Shown: positions 34,149 through 46,746, counted from the stretch's first letter. The stretch: 64,000 nt of DNA from Macrobrachium rosenbergii (GCF_040412425.1 NC_089784.1:37863070-37927069), one strand, 5' to 3'. The notes: generated from the letters alone by a model not told the origin. Made by a program: numbers and translations.

Positions 34149-35360
34149 GAATGAATGATCCAATCTATCAACCACTCATTATTTTACCCACAAGATGCTT
34201 TCCTTTGAATTCCCTTCCACAAGCACAAACAAAGTTTGTCGCAAAACTTGGATCAAATTTCATCCTTTGACGCACTAAGACGCTCAGAAAATGAATCCTT
34301 CAGTCTCGCGAACGACCAGCAGCAAACACTGTTCACATTTTGTACTAATCCCAGTTGGTAGTAAGGCCTGAGAGGTTCGGAAAAGTGCTCTGGAGAGGCA
34401 AATGCTTCATTTTATTCTTCATCTTTTCCTTCAGTACCAGAAGGGAACTCCACATACACTTGAACAAAAGAGAGGGCTAATCAGTTGATCTGCTTATACA
34501 ACCTGACGCTGCAGCGACAACAGACATCTACGATACGCTTTCTTTATGTAAAATGGGAAGCGAGCAAAATGTTTTGGCTACTTTTATCATGGAGTTTGCT
34601 TAGTCCTTTTAACCAGTTAGGAGATGAATTATTTGTTTTTTCCATTCACTTTCCGTGTTGCCGAATCTCCGCATTCATGCTAACATTTACAATGAAGTTT
34701 TTCGTTGTCATTTAAATTAAAGGGTTAATTTTTCTGGTTCTCTGTTTCCGATTTGTCATTTGTATTTGTCTCTTCTCTCCAACATTCCAAAAATATATTC
34801 AAAACACGTTCTTTTAAACAAAAAAATTTCTTTTCACACTGGAATGATTTACACTAAACTTTTCAAACTAAAATTTTCATTCCACCACTCTATTTTATCA
34901 ATATATTTCTCTCTCTTACAACATAATTCATACTAAAAACAAGTCACTTTGCTCAAAACTAGAACATCAGATAGAATTGTTACATGGACGGAATTATAAC
35001 GCATATAGACATTATTTTCTGATACTAGTTCAAAAAGGATTTACAGAGTTTAATATGTTATTTTTTCAAAATGCAAAATTTTACATTGACTGACTGACTT
35101 TTAAACACACGCGGCACTCACCGAAGTATTGTAAAATTGCACTAATATTGATGTATTTGTCTGAGACAAAATAAACATTCATTATTTACGTGTTTCTTCA
35201 ATACCGCAATTAATTACTATCGTGATTGAAGATGTATGCGTGACTGCCCTGTCATGGCCACAGCTGTAGTGAATAGTGAATGATGATCTGCCTCGGTTGT
35301 TTGAAAAATTCTGGGAAATTCACTGACTTAGCAACTGACAATGGGATCCATGTATACCTT
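34146..35360. other. Block B tail and unassigned sequence
   Basis: 34,480-34,830 aligns with 50,970-51,330 (shared AGTCCTTTTAACCAGT and TTAAATTAAAGGGTT-like pieces). Beyond about 34,830 I could not follow the homology. No recognisable gene. Confidence 0.6.
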
Positions 35361-35362
35361 AG

Positions 35363-35364
<2 letters not shown>

Positions 35365-35460
<96 letters not shown>

Positions 35461-35479
35461 AATATATATTATATATATA

Positions 35480-35540
<61 letters not shown>

Positions 35541-35553
35541 TAAAACGAAGAAG

Positions 35554-35605
<52 letters not shown>
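35365..35605. repeat. (AC)n(AT)n compound microsatellite
   Basis: AC array of about 18 units, then several AT arrays interrupted by short sequences such as TTAAAACGAAGAAGATT (35,540-35,556). Confidence 0.96.
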
Positions 35606-35606
<1 letters not shown>

Positions 35607-35622
35607 CAAACTCTCTCTCTCT

Positions 35623-35853
35623 ACTGATTGACGTTCCTTAATGGACATTTATTTTTCAGTTTATCTCCTCCCCACATCCCTATGTTTCTCTCCTCTACAC
35701 TTGTTCCCTCACCTCCTTCCTGACGTGGTTCAGAGAAATTCAATAAAGCTCCGACGCTGATGGTGTTGGGATGCGTCATGCTGGGGAGGGATTTGCCTCG
35801 ATTGGACTTCCTCCCAAATCTAACGTCAGAGCGAAATTTGAGTGGGATAGAAA
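35623..35853 (+). repeat. Dispersed repeat, copy 2 (pairs with 135-345)
   Basis: Same orientation and order of matching segments as 135-345, again preceded by a short CT run. It lies between block B and the first Ty3-like element. Confidence 0.75.
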
Positions 35854-36113
35854 CAGTGGAGAAGATTTACTTCACTTCGAGTGCTCTGTATTTGAGAAAA
35901 TGAGATCATTCGGGGAAAAGGGAAATAGTCATGACTTTCTAGGAATGAAAATAAAAATGTAGCGTATTTTCTATAGTAAACAGAAGCTCAAAGGCATTCA
36001 GGTAATGGTCATCAACGGAAAACTTTTCATTAGTAGGACAAATTACCTTTAGTCCACATGCATGCACTATGCCTAATATATACATATATACATATATATA
36101 TATAATATATATT

Positions 36114-36127
<14 letters not shown>

Positions 36128-36147
<20 letters not shown>
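36128..36147. repeat. (AT)n tract truncating the Ty3-like element
   Basis: A short AT array and neighbouring AT-rich sequence (36,077-36,147) replace everything downstream of the reverse transcriptase thumb of the element that follows on the minus strand. Confidence 0.9.
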
Positions 36148-36151
<4 letters not shown>

Positions 36152-36676
36152 CTTCTGAAAAGCTACTTGCTGTCCATCTCCCCATACAAACTGCACATCA
36201 TCCCTCGGAACATCTGTCAAGGGAAATGCTATAACAGAAAAACCCTTCAAAAATCTACGGAAAAAGCCAGCCATGCCTAAGAATGACCGAATCTGCTTAT
36301 TCTTGGGAGTTGCAAAATCTACAATTGCCCTAACTTTATCATCATTCACTCTTAACACCCTCTTTAGAAATGACATGACCTAAATATACTATCTGCTTGT
36401 TGAGAAAATTACACCTGACTAATTTTATCTTCAATTCCCGCTAATCTAAGCCTCCTAAAAACCTCCCTAAGAACTTCTAAATGTTCTACTGAATCAGTGA
36501 CAACTAAAATATCGTCCATATACAAATAAATGGACTTCCCTAACAAGCCATGCAAAACAGTATTTATTAGCCTAGTAAATGTCATCGGACTGCCTGATAG
36601 ACCAGACGGCATCCGACTGAACTCATAATGCCCCTTCGGCAACGAGAAAGCAGTACCTGCAAATGAATACCCTTGT
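36148..36676 (-). pseudogene. Reverse transcriptase, palm-thumb half, Ty3-like copy 1
   Basis: Minus-strand frames contain YEFSRMPSGLSGSPMTF (the FxxMPFGLxxAPxTF motif) and YLYMDDILVV with catalytic MDD at 36,511-36,522. After a frameshift near 36,390 comes RSFLGMAGFFRRFLKGFS, the thumb/RNase H connection. The frame ends in the AT array. It continues the half at 36,983-37,190 once the SINE is discounted. Dead because of SINE insertion, frameshift and truncation. Confidence 0.85.
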
Positions 36677-36686
36677 ATCAGATCAA

Positions 36687-36972
36687 AAAGTTAAGTATAC
36701 TTTAGTTTAACCAGACCACTGAGCTAATTAACAGCTCTCCTAGGGCTGGCCCGAAGGATTAGATTCACTTTAGGTGGCTAAGAACCAACTGGTTACCTAG
36801 CAACGGGACCTACAGCTTATTGTGGATTCCGAACCACGTTATAGCGAGAAATGAATTTCTATCACCAGAAATAAATTCCTCTTATTCTTCATTGGCCGGT
36901 CGGAGATTCGAACTCGCGGCCAGCAGAGTGCTAGCTGAGAACGGAACCCACTAACCCAACGAGGAACTTTGC
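36687..36972 (-). mobile_element. tRNA-derived SINE, decapod type, copy 3, inside the RT of Ty3-like copy 1
   Basis: Full-length copy on the minus strand with a well preserved head (B-box GAGTTCGAATCTC). It is flanked by the 10-bp direct repeat ATCAGATCAA at 36,677-36,686 and 36,973-36,982, a clean target-site duplication. The insertion interrupts the reverse transcriptase frame, so it postdates the retroelement. Confidence 0.93.
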
Positions 36973-36982
36973 ATCAGATCAA

Positions 36983-37544
36983 CTGAGGAATAAGTATTCT
37001 TGCCCCCAATCTCAACAAATAAATCTGGCAAACACGCCACAGGGTAGCAGTCAGGAATGGTTTTCTCGTTCAACTTCCTAAAGTACACACAAACTCGGAC
37101 TGAACCATCCTTCTTAGGCACTGCCAACAACGGGAAATTAAAAGGCGAGGAACTGGGCCTAACAATACCTTCTTCCTCCCTCTTACTCCACCTGCTCTCT
37201 AATCTTAAAATGAATCCTATATGAAGGCTTAGTTTTATCCTCCAACTGAACCTTGTGTTCTAACACATTTGTTAATCCTAACTTGTCCCCTTCGAGTGCA
37301 ACTACGTCCGCAAACTCGGCCTGAACATCTACACCGCCAGCATATTCTTTATAATCAGCATTGGCTAAATGCTCCTTAAAAACCTGCCTCCTAGCCTGTA
37401 AATCTGCTTCTGAAAAACTGCAAAAATTCCCGACAATAGCAACTGAATTATCTTCATCAACCCTGTCAACAAAGTCGATTGCATAAGTACCCTTCTGGTA
37501 ATTGCGAACTGAATCATTACAGTTTAGCAATTCCACCCAAGTAT
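36983..37544 (-). pseudogene. Reverse transcriptase fingers and linker, Ty3-like copy 1
   Basis: On the minus strand, 37,183-37,536 encodes the segment before the RT, ending GLTNVLEHKVQLEDKTKPSY, matching the EHxIxLxDxxPxxxRxYR entry motif of Ty3-type RT. After a small frame break near 37,185, VRPSSSPFNFPLLAVPKKDG follows, the PSxSPxxSPxxxVxKKDG motif. It then reads on to the SINE insertion point. Together these fix the family as Ty3-type. Confidence 0.85.
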
Positions 37545-38112
37545 ACCCTGCACTTGATACCTATTTATAGAACACTAGAAACTACCCCCTTCAGCTTCTC
37601 GCTACACTCATCCACACACGTGTCTGGATTTATGCACTCCTTTCACTCGAACTTTCACCATCGCAACCATACCAAGACCAAGCACCACATCATCCGACAA
37701 AAACCCCTTCTTATCCACTGACACATGTTCAGCATCCACCCACAGATCCTCATGTACACCCGATCCATCCTCATCATCTGCCACACTCCCATCCGTGCCC
37801 TCATAAGCACAAACACCCCAGGCACTCCCAGTTATACAGCATTCCCCTGTATGAACTGAGATTTTTCATCTCGGACATGTTGGATGACCCAGTAACAAAG
37901 TTTTCCCCAAAGCAACCCCCTTGTATAACCAGTAATGGTTCTGTCAAAGATCTATCCCCGAGAGATAAATCTATATCTACGTATCCCAAAATTCGTAACC
38001 TATTTGCTTGAACATCACATACCGTCTCTTTAGCAGGTCTCAAAGATCGATTGGAACAACTCATAATTCATCAGCTTAATAGAGGCGCCTGTATCTATAA
38101 AGACCCTCACAT
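37545..38112 (-). pseudogene. Aspartic protease and linker, Ty3-like copy 1
   Basis: FIDTGASIKLMN on the minus strand contains the DTGAS catalytic motif of retropepsins (Asp-Thr-Gly-Ala at 38,084-38,095). A frameshift follows within about 20 codons. The frame continuing at 37,801-38,064 holds the flap and C-terminal part (GYVDIDLSLGDRSLTEPLL). A long, mostly open linker leads to the RT with one stop near 37,590. In an intact element this enzyme cuts the Gag-Pol polyprotein. Confidence 0.75.
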
Positions 38113-38575
38113 TTATCCTACGCACAGACCCTTTGACAACTGGCTTCGACCCTGAGGGTTCCCCAGAAGTCCTATATCCCAAGAAACACCCATCCAGCTT
38201 TCCTTTGCAACTGATCGGTCTTTAGACAATGTCTGCCGATCACAAGATCCCCTAAAAAAATCCGAGTGAGGACCTTTCTTATCTGCGCTACCAAAATTCT
38301 GAAATGCAGGCCTACCATTATACTGTCTCCGAGATGGACAGGACCGCCAAGGATGACCATAACTCTTACAAGTGCCACAATATTTAACACGGCAAAATCT
38401 CTTAATGTGTCCCTGCATATTACAATTGAAGCAACGAACCCGTGGGGTCCGAGAACTTAAGCCAACCATCGATCTTTGGCTGTTCCAAATTTCCACAAAA
38501 TCCTTCGAACAGCGGACTGAATCTCCGTGTCCTACACAACCGTAGGCTCACCGAAGGAATCTCTGATCACTATTT
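38113..38575 (-). pseudogene. Gag nucleocapsid, Ty3-like copy 1
   Basis: The minus-strand frame 38,113-38,496 contains the zinc knuckle CFNCNMQGHIKRFC (CX2CX4HX4C, 38,392-38,433) followed by a second cysteine-histidine cluster YCGTCKSYGHPWRSC. Only about 55 codons separate the apparent start from the knuckle; a normal Ty3 Gag would have a capsid domain of about 200 residues there. The protease follows directly. Zinc-knuckle proteins of this type package element RNA. Confidence 0.8.
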
Positions 38576-38819
38576 CCTCTCCTCATTTTGGTAGCTTTCT
38601 TCTTCGTAAATAAATTCGTTCACTTATTCTTGGCTGATCACAAATGCAAAAATTTTCCAAGTCCTCCGAAAGGACACCCCTTAAAGATAAAACCCAAGCA
38701 AAAACAATTTCCCCTGAAAGAATTCCCATACAACAAGAAACCCACAATGTTAATTCTCTTTACTCTAACAATTAATCCCAAAAACTCAAAGGAAAGTACT
38801 AATCCAACCCAGCAATAAA

Positions 38820-39000
38820 TCCAAAGCTAATTAAATTCAAAATTAAGTAAGTCCAAAATTAAATTCAAAACTAATTAAACCTGAAAGTGAATTCACAATT
38901 AGTTAAACCCACAACCAAATTCAAAATTAATTAAACCCATAATTCAATTAAACCCCAAAATCAAATTCAAAATTAATTAACCCCACAATTAAATGCAAAG
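38820..39000. repeat. Degenerate tandem repeat (~25 bp, AAATTCAAAATTAATTAAACC type)
   Basis: About seven imperfect units of AAATTCAAAATTAATTAAACC-like sequence in the leader of Ty3-like copy 1. The second copy (near 54,790) has only about one unit, so this expansion is copy-specific. Confidence 0.8.
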
Positions 39001-39180
39001 TCCCATAGGAAAAAAAAAGGCTGGCTATGCGCACAGCTGATTTTGCAAAGTGGGTCAATTTCACTGCGCGTCTTCAAGGACAAAGGACAAAAAAAAAAAA
39101 AAAACACTCCGTCTCTCCTCAAGTAAAGAGAATGAGAGTCTACCATCACATAAAGAAAACGGGACTCGAGCAAACAGACG

Positions 39181-39466
39181 TTAAAAAGTTAAGTATACCT
39201 TAATTTTACCAGACCACTGAGCTGATTAACAGCTCTCCTAGGGCTGGCCCGAAGGATTAGACTTATTTTACGTGGCTAAGAACCAATTGGCTTTTAGCAA
39301 CGGAACCCTGAGTTTATTGTGAATCCGAACCACATTATAGCAAGAAATGAATTTCCATCACCAGAAATAAATTCCTCTAACTCTTCATCAGCCGGCCGGG
39401 GGAATTGAACTCCGGCCCGTCGAGTGACAGTCCACAGCTCTACTGGCTCACCCAACGAAGAGCTTA
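39181..39466 (-). mobile_element. tRNA-derived SINE, decapod type, copy 4, in the leader of Ty3-like copy 1
   Basis: Minus-strand copy, flanked by 12-bp direct repeats AGCAAACAGACG (39,169-39,180) and AGCAAACGGACG (39,467-39,478) with one mismatch. The mismatch and substitutions in the body suggest it is older than the copy at 36,687. Confidence 0.9.
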
Positions 39467-39474
39467 AGCAAACG

Positions 39475-39477
<3 letters not shown>

Positions 39478-39530
<53 letters not shown>
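39478..39530. repeat. (GA)n microsatellite
   Basis: GA array immediately beside the target-site duplication of the SINE at 39,181-39,466. The second Ty3-like copy lacks it. Confidence 0.97.
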
Positions 39531-39535
<5 letters not shown>

Positions 39536-40112
39536 GTCCCTCACCCCCTCAGTGCAACACCTCACTCCCCCTATCACCCCATCCAAGGCTTGCTGAAGCC
39601 TACAGAAAAAATGCTGAACATCAAAACCCCGAAGAGACTCGCTTATCTCTCCTGTCGCCAAGGCACAAGATTGCCCAGTAAGCTTACAGAAACCACTCCC
39701 CTCTACATACACGCACGCATGCACCCGAAATAACACGTGTTTAACTATAAAAATAAAAAAAAAGTTTTTAAAAAACTAAGAAATGTATACACACACTTGT
39801 GTAAGAAATGTTTACACACAGTAATTCAACAAATGTCAAAGTCCCCAGAGATAATGCAATAATAAAATACTCCCAATATTAAACCCTAATGCCGATGCGA
39901 ACAGCCGACTGCTATGTAAAAAACATATAACGCACGCCCATAATTCACTCCGCCCGAACTAAAGATGTCGCCGACACATCACTCAGGGGATGACGTCACC
40001 ACAGCCACCGCCCAAAAAATTAGTTGCATTGCAATCTGACATTAAAATTAACAATAAAAAAAATTATAACACTTACGTACGCCTCCGCTTAACAGCGCCA
40101 GAATCCTCTCAC

Positions 40113-40115
<3 letters not shown>

Positions 40116-40164
<49 letters not shown>
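40116..40164. repeat. (GA)n microsatellite in the 5' region of Ty3-like copy 1
   Basis: About 24 GA units within the presumed LTR. Confidence 0.97.
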
Positions 40165-40168
<4 letters not shown>

Positions 40169-40564
40169 AAAACACTCATGTATTTTTGTGTGTTTTAACA
40201 CACACAAACGGCCAAGATACCGCAATTACTTTATACTATACACATTACATATGCCTAAACACTCCCCAGTATGAATTAAAGCCCATAAATCCCTATATAA
40301 CACATTAAAAAACCTGTGCCCCGTGATGCATCATTAAACACACACACAGAGTTGCGCTCAAGAAAACTAACTCTGGCGTGTCTCACAACAGCATCTCTAC
40401 TCTGAATCACTGAACCAACAAAGTCCTATTCTGAGATGCCAATACCTAGTATAAATATGTCTCTTCAGAACCGTTTCCCAAACTATCTAATCATCTATCT
40501 ATGTCTAACACCGCTGCCAACCACTGTTAAATGGCCTTATCCCCAGGTCAAACAGGGCCGTCTT

Positions 40565-41575
40565 TTATTGCAGTGTCTGTTTTAAGAACAGAATCAATCA
40601 TCTTACTTCTCTAAGATGTCTGTGGTAGCATGGCTCATCCCTGGGTCAGCAAACCCCTTCTCTCATGACAACTCCTGTCACTGAATCTAGCTTTAAACAA
40701 AGGCCTACTGGAATTAAACACCCAAGTACAAAACTAGACTTTATTGACAAATTTAACGAAAGCAACTCAGCAAATGCTATGGTCATGAAATGGAGTGATT
40801 CATTCTCCCTATCAATAGAATTCATAACTAGAGGAAATACTGTTTCACAAACAAGCATATTAATAATTCTATACCAAGCAATAATAGTGAATAACACCCT
40901 GGTAATCGAATACAGTAATAAGGTCATAATTATTCTAGACAACAATAAATATCATATAGTATGTAAAAGAATAAACACCACTTCCAAATATTCGTCCTCT
41001 CAGGACGAAACCAGAATTCCTGTTGAAAGAAACATATCATATACTAAAACCTGAAATGGTGTTAATTAACATAGATATTCAAACAGAAAAATGTCCAATG
41101 GGGATCAGAAGAGGAAAATACATAAGGGGGACATAACGGGGTTTCACTGCAGCACTACTAGGTCTTTCCAAAAACAATGTCTGTAAAAAGATAAGTGTTC
41201 ATGAGTCATGGGAATTATGGTACTAACTTTCGATGGTGACAAATAACAGATTTTCCAGTGGTGACCTTCCGACACTTCACCACTAATCAAAACAGACCCA
41301 GTCTCACAATGCAATCCCCCTGCAAGAGTCTATCCCCTGGATAATATACCATTCTCGAGTGCACCACACATATGCACTCACACAATCATCTCTTCCGGAA
41401 ATGTGATGACCTCGGGTCAATGTTTGATCATGCCGTCTCCATGCACTTAAATCATGACCACATAGTTCTCTGTATCCAACTGAGCAAACTTCCAATGTTG
41501 ACACAAATGCATCTGCAACGGAAGTACACTGACAGGCCAGCACATAGTTCTCCACTGTTGCCCAAAGTCAACTAA

Positions 41576-41576
<1 letters not shown>
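40565..41576. other. Unassigned sequence
   Basis: Includes a 129-codon plus-strand open frame (40,665-41,054) and smaller ones, none with recognisable motifs or a counterpart elsewhere in the window. Confidence 0.5.

Positions 41577-41648
<72 letters not shown>
41577..41648. repeat. (AT)n microsatellite
   Basis: About 36 AT units, upstream of the start of block C. Confidence 0.97.
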
Positions 41649-41652
<4 letters not shown>

Positions 41653-41784
41653 CTATTTAAAGCAATGAATTCAAGACAGAATTATTAATTACAGGAAAGA
41701 CAGGCATTTTCAATGATAGTACACATACTTTACAAGACAAAACAATTCAAAGGAGATGCAGGAAAATTTTTCTGAGTCCTTCAG

Positions 41785-41822
41785 AGTTTTCCTGGGCAAT
41801 GCCCGGTTGGTCAGCTAGTAAA
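41785..41822 (+). repeat. Possible 3'-end remnant of an interspersed element
   Basis: CCTGGGCAATGCCCGGTTGG followed by TCAGCTAGTAAAT contains a small hairpin (GGGCAATGCCC) and resembles the terminal GGGCAACGCCGGGT...CTAGTA signature seen at the ends of some arthropod repeats. Weak call based on a short motif. Confidence 0.25.
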
Positions 41823-42410
41823 TGTGTGTGCGTGATGCAATAACATCATAAATTGACTTCAATGTTTGAAACCAGCGATCTCTCCCCGAATTCCAGACTT
41901 TATGCAGCCAAACGTTAGTGATAGTGAGAATTCTTTGTTATCAGGAAAATAATGCACACGAACAAGGAGCTTCACTACTGTCATTACTATTCAAGGACAT
42001 GACGGTAATGCACGAAGTTATTAAGGCCATTCCTTTTCGAAACCAACTGATAATAAAACTTACAACTAACCTTAACAGTCGTGAGCGAACGGTAATGCGT
42101 TTTTATGAGGTTGCAAGCCAACAAAAATGCATAAGAGTACAAGAAAATATAAGATCTGTCATCCAAACAAGACGAAGCCATTAGGAATAATGGGGAAGAC
42201 GTCTTTCGTCATCGATGCTTCTAAAACTGAGAGATTCAAGATCTTTCCAAAGATAAATTGTTTGCTAATATGAAAGAATCCCAGATTATTGCTCCCTTTT
42301 TCTCTCTCCATTTCGGCAAGAATGCTGAAGCCCCCAAGTCGAGCGGAATGTCCAAATCAAATTTGAGAAACAGAAAATCAAATGACGAAAAGTGAGGCCA
42401 ATACAAGCGA

Positions 42411-42412
<2 letters not shown>

Positions 42413-42483
<71 letters not shown>
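42413..42483. repeat. (GA)n microsatellite
   Basis: About 35 GA units, aligned with the CT array at 5,797-5,855 in inverted block A. Confidence 0.97.
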
Positions 42484-42490
<7 letters not shown>

Positions 42491-45228
42491 TCTTATGATA
42501 AAAATTTGCTATAAAAGGCTGAGATCTTATGTCATAAATACATACAGCGTTATTCCAAATGATCCTACTATCTGAAAACTGTTTTACTCATGACGCTTAG
42601 ATAGAAACTGTTGTTGAACAATTATTTAATAACTGTTAATGACAACTACCCATAAATTTCTGCAGAGTTTCAAATTTGTCATTAGGACGTCAAGGGCTTC
42701 CTCCCTATAGTAAGAAGAAAACTAGCACGCAGACCCTTCATGAGCCTTTGATGGAAGGGCAATGTCCTGTAGAGTCTGTTTCCACTGGATGCTGACCATC
42801 CACGTAATTGATGGACTCAAAGAGCCCTAAGGTACTGTAGAGGGGTCAAGTCTTCGTGTAAATCCAGTAAGCTTAATACCATTCGTCAAAGAACATTCAA
42901 GTGACTACAAACGCAATGGAAGAGATTTGTAAAAGATAACTTGACCATTTGAAAAAGATTGAGCTACCAAGTGATAGAAAATCTAATGAAAAACTCATTA
43001 GCCGATGAGAAGCGTGACGAGCAACTCATCAAAATGGGAGTTTGTTTATATTATTTTTGTTAAGTTTTTTCTTTGAGAGTGCATTTAATCGAAGATAACC
43101 CACATTTATGTAGACCTCTTGTCCATTCATCAATAAACAGGAAACAAAAAAACAAAAGCAAATTAATAAAACGAGTCACTTTATTTCTACTGATGACATA
43201 TTCAGTCTAGGGCAACTTTTTTTCTTGTTAACTCTCTATGTTAGGGGCGTTGCCTTTAAGGTCAATCTTCCTATTCTGCCTATGCTTGGGACCGTCAAGA
43301 GGGCATAAACTTTCATGTCATAGAATATTAAGTTGGTTACCGTAAATTATAGCGTTTTCAGTGGAATCACGAAAAACAACTCATCAAAACTTCGGAATGA
43401 GTGATCACTGGCTCTTTTCATCGCAAATGAATTTCGTGGTTCCAGTGAGACATAAATGCAACAATGACGAGAAATTACTACATTTACTTACTACTCTGTA
43501 GAATTGATACAAAACAATTCACATTTTAGACTCTCAAGACATGGGTCAAAATCCAAATGATTTTCCGGAAAATATAATTGTCAGATATCAAAGGAACCAG
43601 CACATAGTCACATTAATTTCATCTGAACTTTGTGAAAAAAAATGTTGTATTGTTATTGCGTTACCTTTTAAATTCGATATTAAATGGCGAGCCTTTTACT
43701 TCCATACGTACAGGGGTCATTTATTCCAACCACCTAATTATTTTCGTGGGAAAGGACTAACTCATCTGTTGTAAATTATAAACATTTATCTTTCATTTCT
43801 GCGATAGTCGTCAGTTCAAAGCAACTTGATTATATTCTTTAAAAAATCTAGACTTCTCTTTTTTCACTGAAATATACAGCCTGCTAGATAAACGTATCTC
43901 AACTGTTTTTGTAAAGTTATCATATCTATTCATTGATTACCTGCTATTAAAAAAATAGTAATCGGCTTCTCTAGAAAATCACGACCAGCTTCCTTAAATT
44001 TCCTCACATTTTAGAAGAGCTGTGCAATGAACAGCTTTAAAGACGCTGATATACGAGTATTCTTAGTGAAAACCTCAGTCCTTGAAAAACGAGACAATCA
44101 CCAATTGTTGACATCTCTCGACAACTCCTTCTGGACCTAAACAATGCTATTCAAATGCCAATTCAGTTGTTGTTACTGTCACTTTTAGACTTCTATTCAT
44201 TAATCTCTGTCGCTGTTCTTCATTAAATCGATTACTTATCATTCCATTTATATATTCTCTTATTTTTCTGCATGCTCTGACCTTGAATATTCTTGACAAT
44301 TCTGAACTTACAACTTCGAAATTATCAACACAACAACCCACGATGGATGGCTGAGAAAGTTCCAAAGAGCCGCCTATTTCACTCTACTGCCCAACCCCCA
44401 ACCCCCGCACACACACACAACAACAACAAGATACCTCTAATGCTTTCAAATTTTTTGTCAATCCATTTTGAGCCGAGTGCTGGTGTAACTAGGTCACCAA
44501 ATTTTCATATACCTAACATCTCAACCATCGTGCGCCCATATCGTCAAAAATGACGGTAATACAATAGAGGAGCAAGACAAAAATTCCCGAAACTTGCGAT
44601 ATCAACTACCGTTTCAAAGCTTGGATCAAGAGCGAGAGGTTGACCCCGTGTTGTGCGACGGCGAGTCTACTCATGAAGCTTATTATTACTCGCAAACTAT
44701 CTACGTCACACAGAAAAAATAAGATACGGACAGCCATGCCGTATTTGGGCAATGAACAGCCATGCGGACTTATATTCCGGACTTTGACCTTCAATTACCT
44801 CAACAATTTCTGAGATACAGCATCGAAACTGGGTGCACAACAGAAATATCACAGGGCAACAAGAGTTCCAAAGTTTAGCCTTTGTTATTGCCGCGCATTC
44901 TCTAAGAAAATAAAACACATGAGTTCTGATCCAGTGAAAAGCCCTGAATAAATAGTTGGAATAAATTTCGGATCTCTCATCACTACCTCTTTCAGCTACG
45001 TTGGAATTTGCCATTTAGGCTCAGCTGTCAAAGAAACATGAAACAATGATGAAGTTTTCAAAGAAGAGATTTACTGAAAGTGTGTGAGTGAGTGTGCGTG
45101 CGTGTATAAATAAAGAAAGAGAGAGAGAAACATTAGCAGGGGTGGGGCTGAAAGAGCAACCATGGCCAGAAGGCTTGATCAAAGAAACGAAACAAATCAA
45201 TTACTGATAATTTTAATTCATTTCATGA

Positions 45229-45665
45229 CAGGAAATTCAGAGAACCTCGAAGGTATTCGATATTTCTGAAGCTAAATAAACGTGCTGCATCGCATCAGTT
45301 GTTCTTAGAACTGAAATCATCAGTATTTAGAACGCTGGTGAATTGATTGGTGTAATGTTTTTTTATCCATTATCGAAGCAGCAGTTAATTCACTTTCAAT
45401 AAATACACGGTCCACTACAAAAATACACTAAAATTTGCACTTGAAAGGATTTCAATGAAATACTTGTCACCTTTTTCCAAATTCTGTAGTTGAACGTGTG
45501 AAACTAGTGATGAAGTTTTTCATCTTGAGGAATATGAAAAGGATACACAGAGATACTGGAATATTATTAGCATAAAATTCATGTTTAAATCTTTTTAATT
45601 CAGAGCTTTCGATAATTGATATGAGGATTGATTACAACAGAAATTTCTCGTAACTATAAATAAAC
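45229..45665 (+). pseudogene. Decayed coding-like exon, block C copy
   Basis: Follows TTAATTCATTTCATGACAG, the acceptor-like sequence also present in A. Pieces RAASHQLFLELKSSVFRTL and KLVMKFFILRNMKRIHRD align with the frames of A and B, with several stops and frameshifts. Product unrecognised. Confidence 0.35.
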
Positions 45666-46114
45666 AAATAATTTATTCATGGTAATCGCACTGCTAGGAT
45701 AATACATTAATCATTAATAGCAGTGCAGCATGTAAATGAGGTATGATCACGCAAACTTAATTGTATCTATTTTGTTTCTCAATATTTTTTTTATATCTCA
45801 TTAAAATGAAAATAAATTCAGTCCTTTTCTTCTGTCTTACCTTCAAATCACACTCTAAAATCAGAACTCCGTTCGAAGTATTTTACAAAGAAGTTCGAAG
45901 GCAAAACATTTAGTGATTCTTCCTGAACCAGGATGCAAACATTATTTTTCCTCTTTTATAGGACACAATCCAGTGACACGTGGCGTTTTGAAACTCTCTT
46001 TTTGTCATCAAGGGCCTCTTATTTTCACAATTTCGGTGTTCAGACTGAGGAGAGATTATGAAGACTACGAATTATAATGTAAGCAACTGATACACATGAT
46101 TTAAGGGATGTGTG

Positions 46115-46117
<3 letters not shown>

Positions 46118-46182
<65 letters not shown>

Positions 46183-46318
46183 ATATATCTTTATACATGC
46201 ATATTTCATATCTATATATTTATGCATGTATGTATGTATATATATATATATACATATATCTATATCTATATATACATATATAATATAATATATATTATAT
46301 ATATAATATATATACTAG
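46118..46318. repeat. (AT)n arrays
   Basis: AT array of about 30 units followed by interrupted AT/ATAC sequence. Its start is aligned with the AT array at 2,236-2,298 in block A. Confidence 0.95.
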
Positions 46319-46746
46319 GACACGCTAATAACTAAAAGCCTATTTCGAAGTGGGAAACATTTCTTATGCCTGTAAAATAAAAATATACCATTAACATAGA
46401 TTTCTCTGTTTCAAGATGATAACTTCCACCTCCACCTGAAGGAAACCAGTTAGAAGAGCATATATTCTACTGATATCCGAACCCAAGCATTTTACAGACG
46501 GTTCATGGGATACTGAAACTTCATGTGATAAGTGCATCAAATTGTTGTCGTACTTACAAGCTTGTTAAGTCCCTGTCTCCATGTACCATCCCTAAGGTCT
46601 GGATTCTAGTTCCGGTCAGAGTAAGAACACTTTTCATAATTCTGTATTTCTCTTGATGTAGAATCATTCCCAAGGGATAGTGACATCGAATGCAATGGGC
46701 TATTCATAGCTTATAATTTAAAAATATAAGAAGGACATACATACAC

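Larger units (their letters stand above)
17110..34830 (+). repeat. Large duplicated block B (second arm of the giant inverted repeat)
   Basis: Collinear with block A (inverted) up to about 25,650, and with block C (direct) across nearly its whole length: 17,230-17,400 with 41,860-42,010; 20,640-20,910 with 42,130-42,400; 21,070-21,360 with 42,670-43,030; 23,200-23,640 with 43,230-43,660; 24,150-24,480 with 44,300-44,640; 25,060-25,600 with 45,200-45,690; 25,700-26,350 with 46,855-47,540; 27,740-27,905 with 47,640-47,805; 32,810-33,760 with 48,740-49,660; 34,480-34,830 with 50,970-51,330. Insertions specific to B include the 26.4-27.2 kb palindrome and transposons at 28.1-31.7 kb. Around 25,680 B lacks about 1 kb that C (45,810-46,850) has. 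Confidence 0.85.
36148..40560 (-). mobile_element. Ty3-like LTR retrotransposon copy 1, 3'-truncated, with two SINE insertions
   Basis: Read on the minus strand: 5' flanking region that probably includes the LTR (about 40,560-39,690), leader (39,690-38,590, with SINE at 39,181-39,466), gag nucleocapsid, aspartic protease, linker, and reverse transcriptase split by a SINE (36,687-36,972). RNase H, integrase and the 3' LTR are missing, cut off at an AT tract. The 5' part is shared with the copy at 53,815-57,730, which helps define the family. LTR boundaries could not be set because no second LTR of the same copy is present. Confidence 0.75.

Noticed and set aside
40665..41054. 129-codon plus-strand frame
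   Set aside because: Non-repetitive but with no recognisable motif, no second copy and an equally long frame on the opposite strand; insufficient to call a gene.
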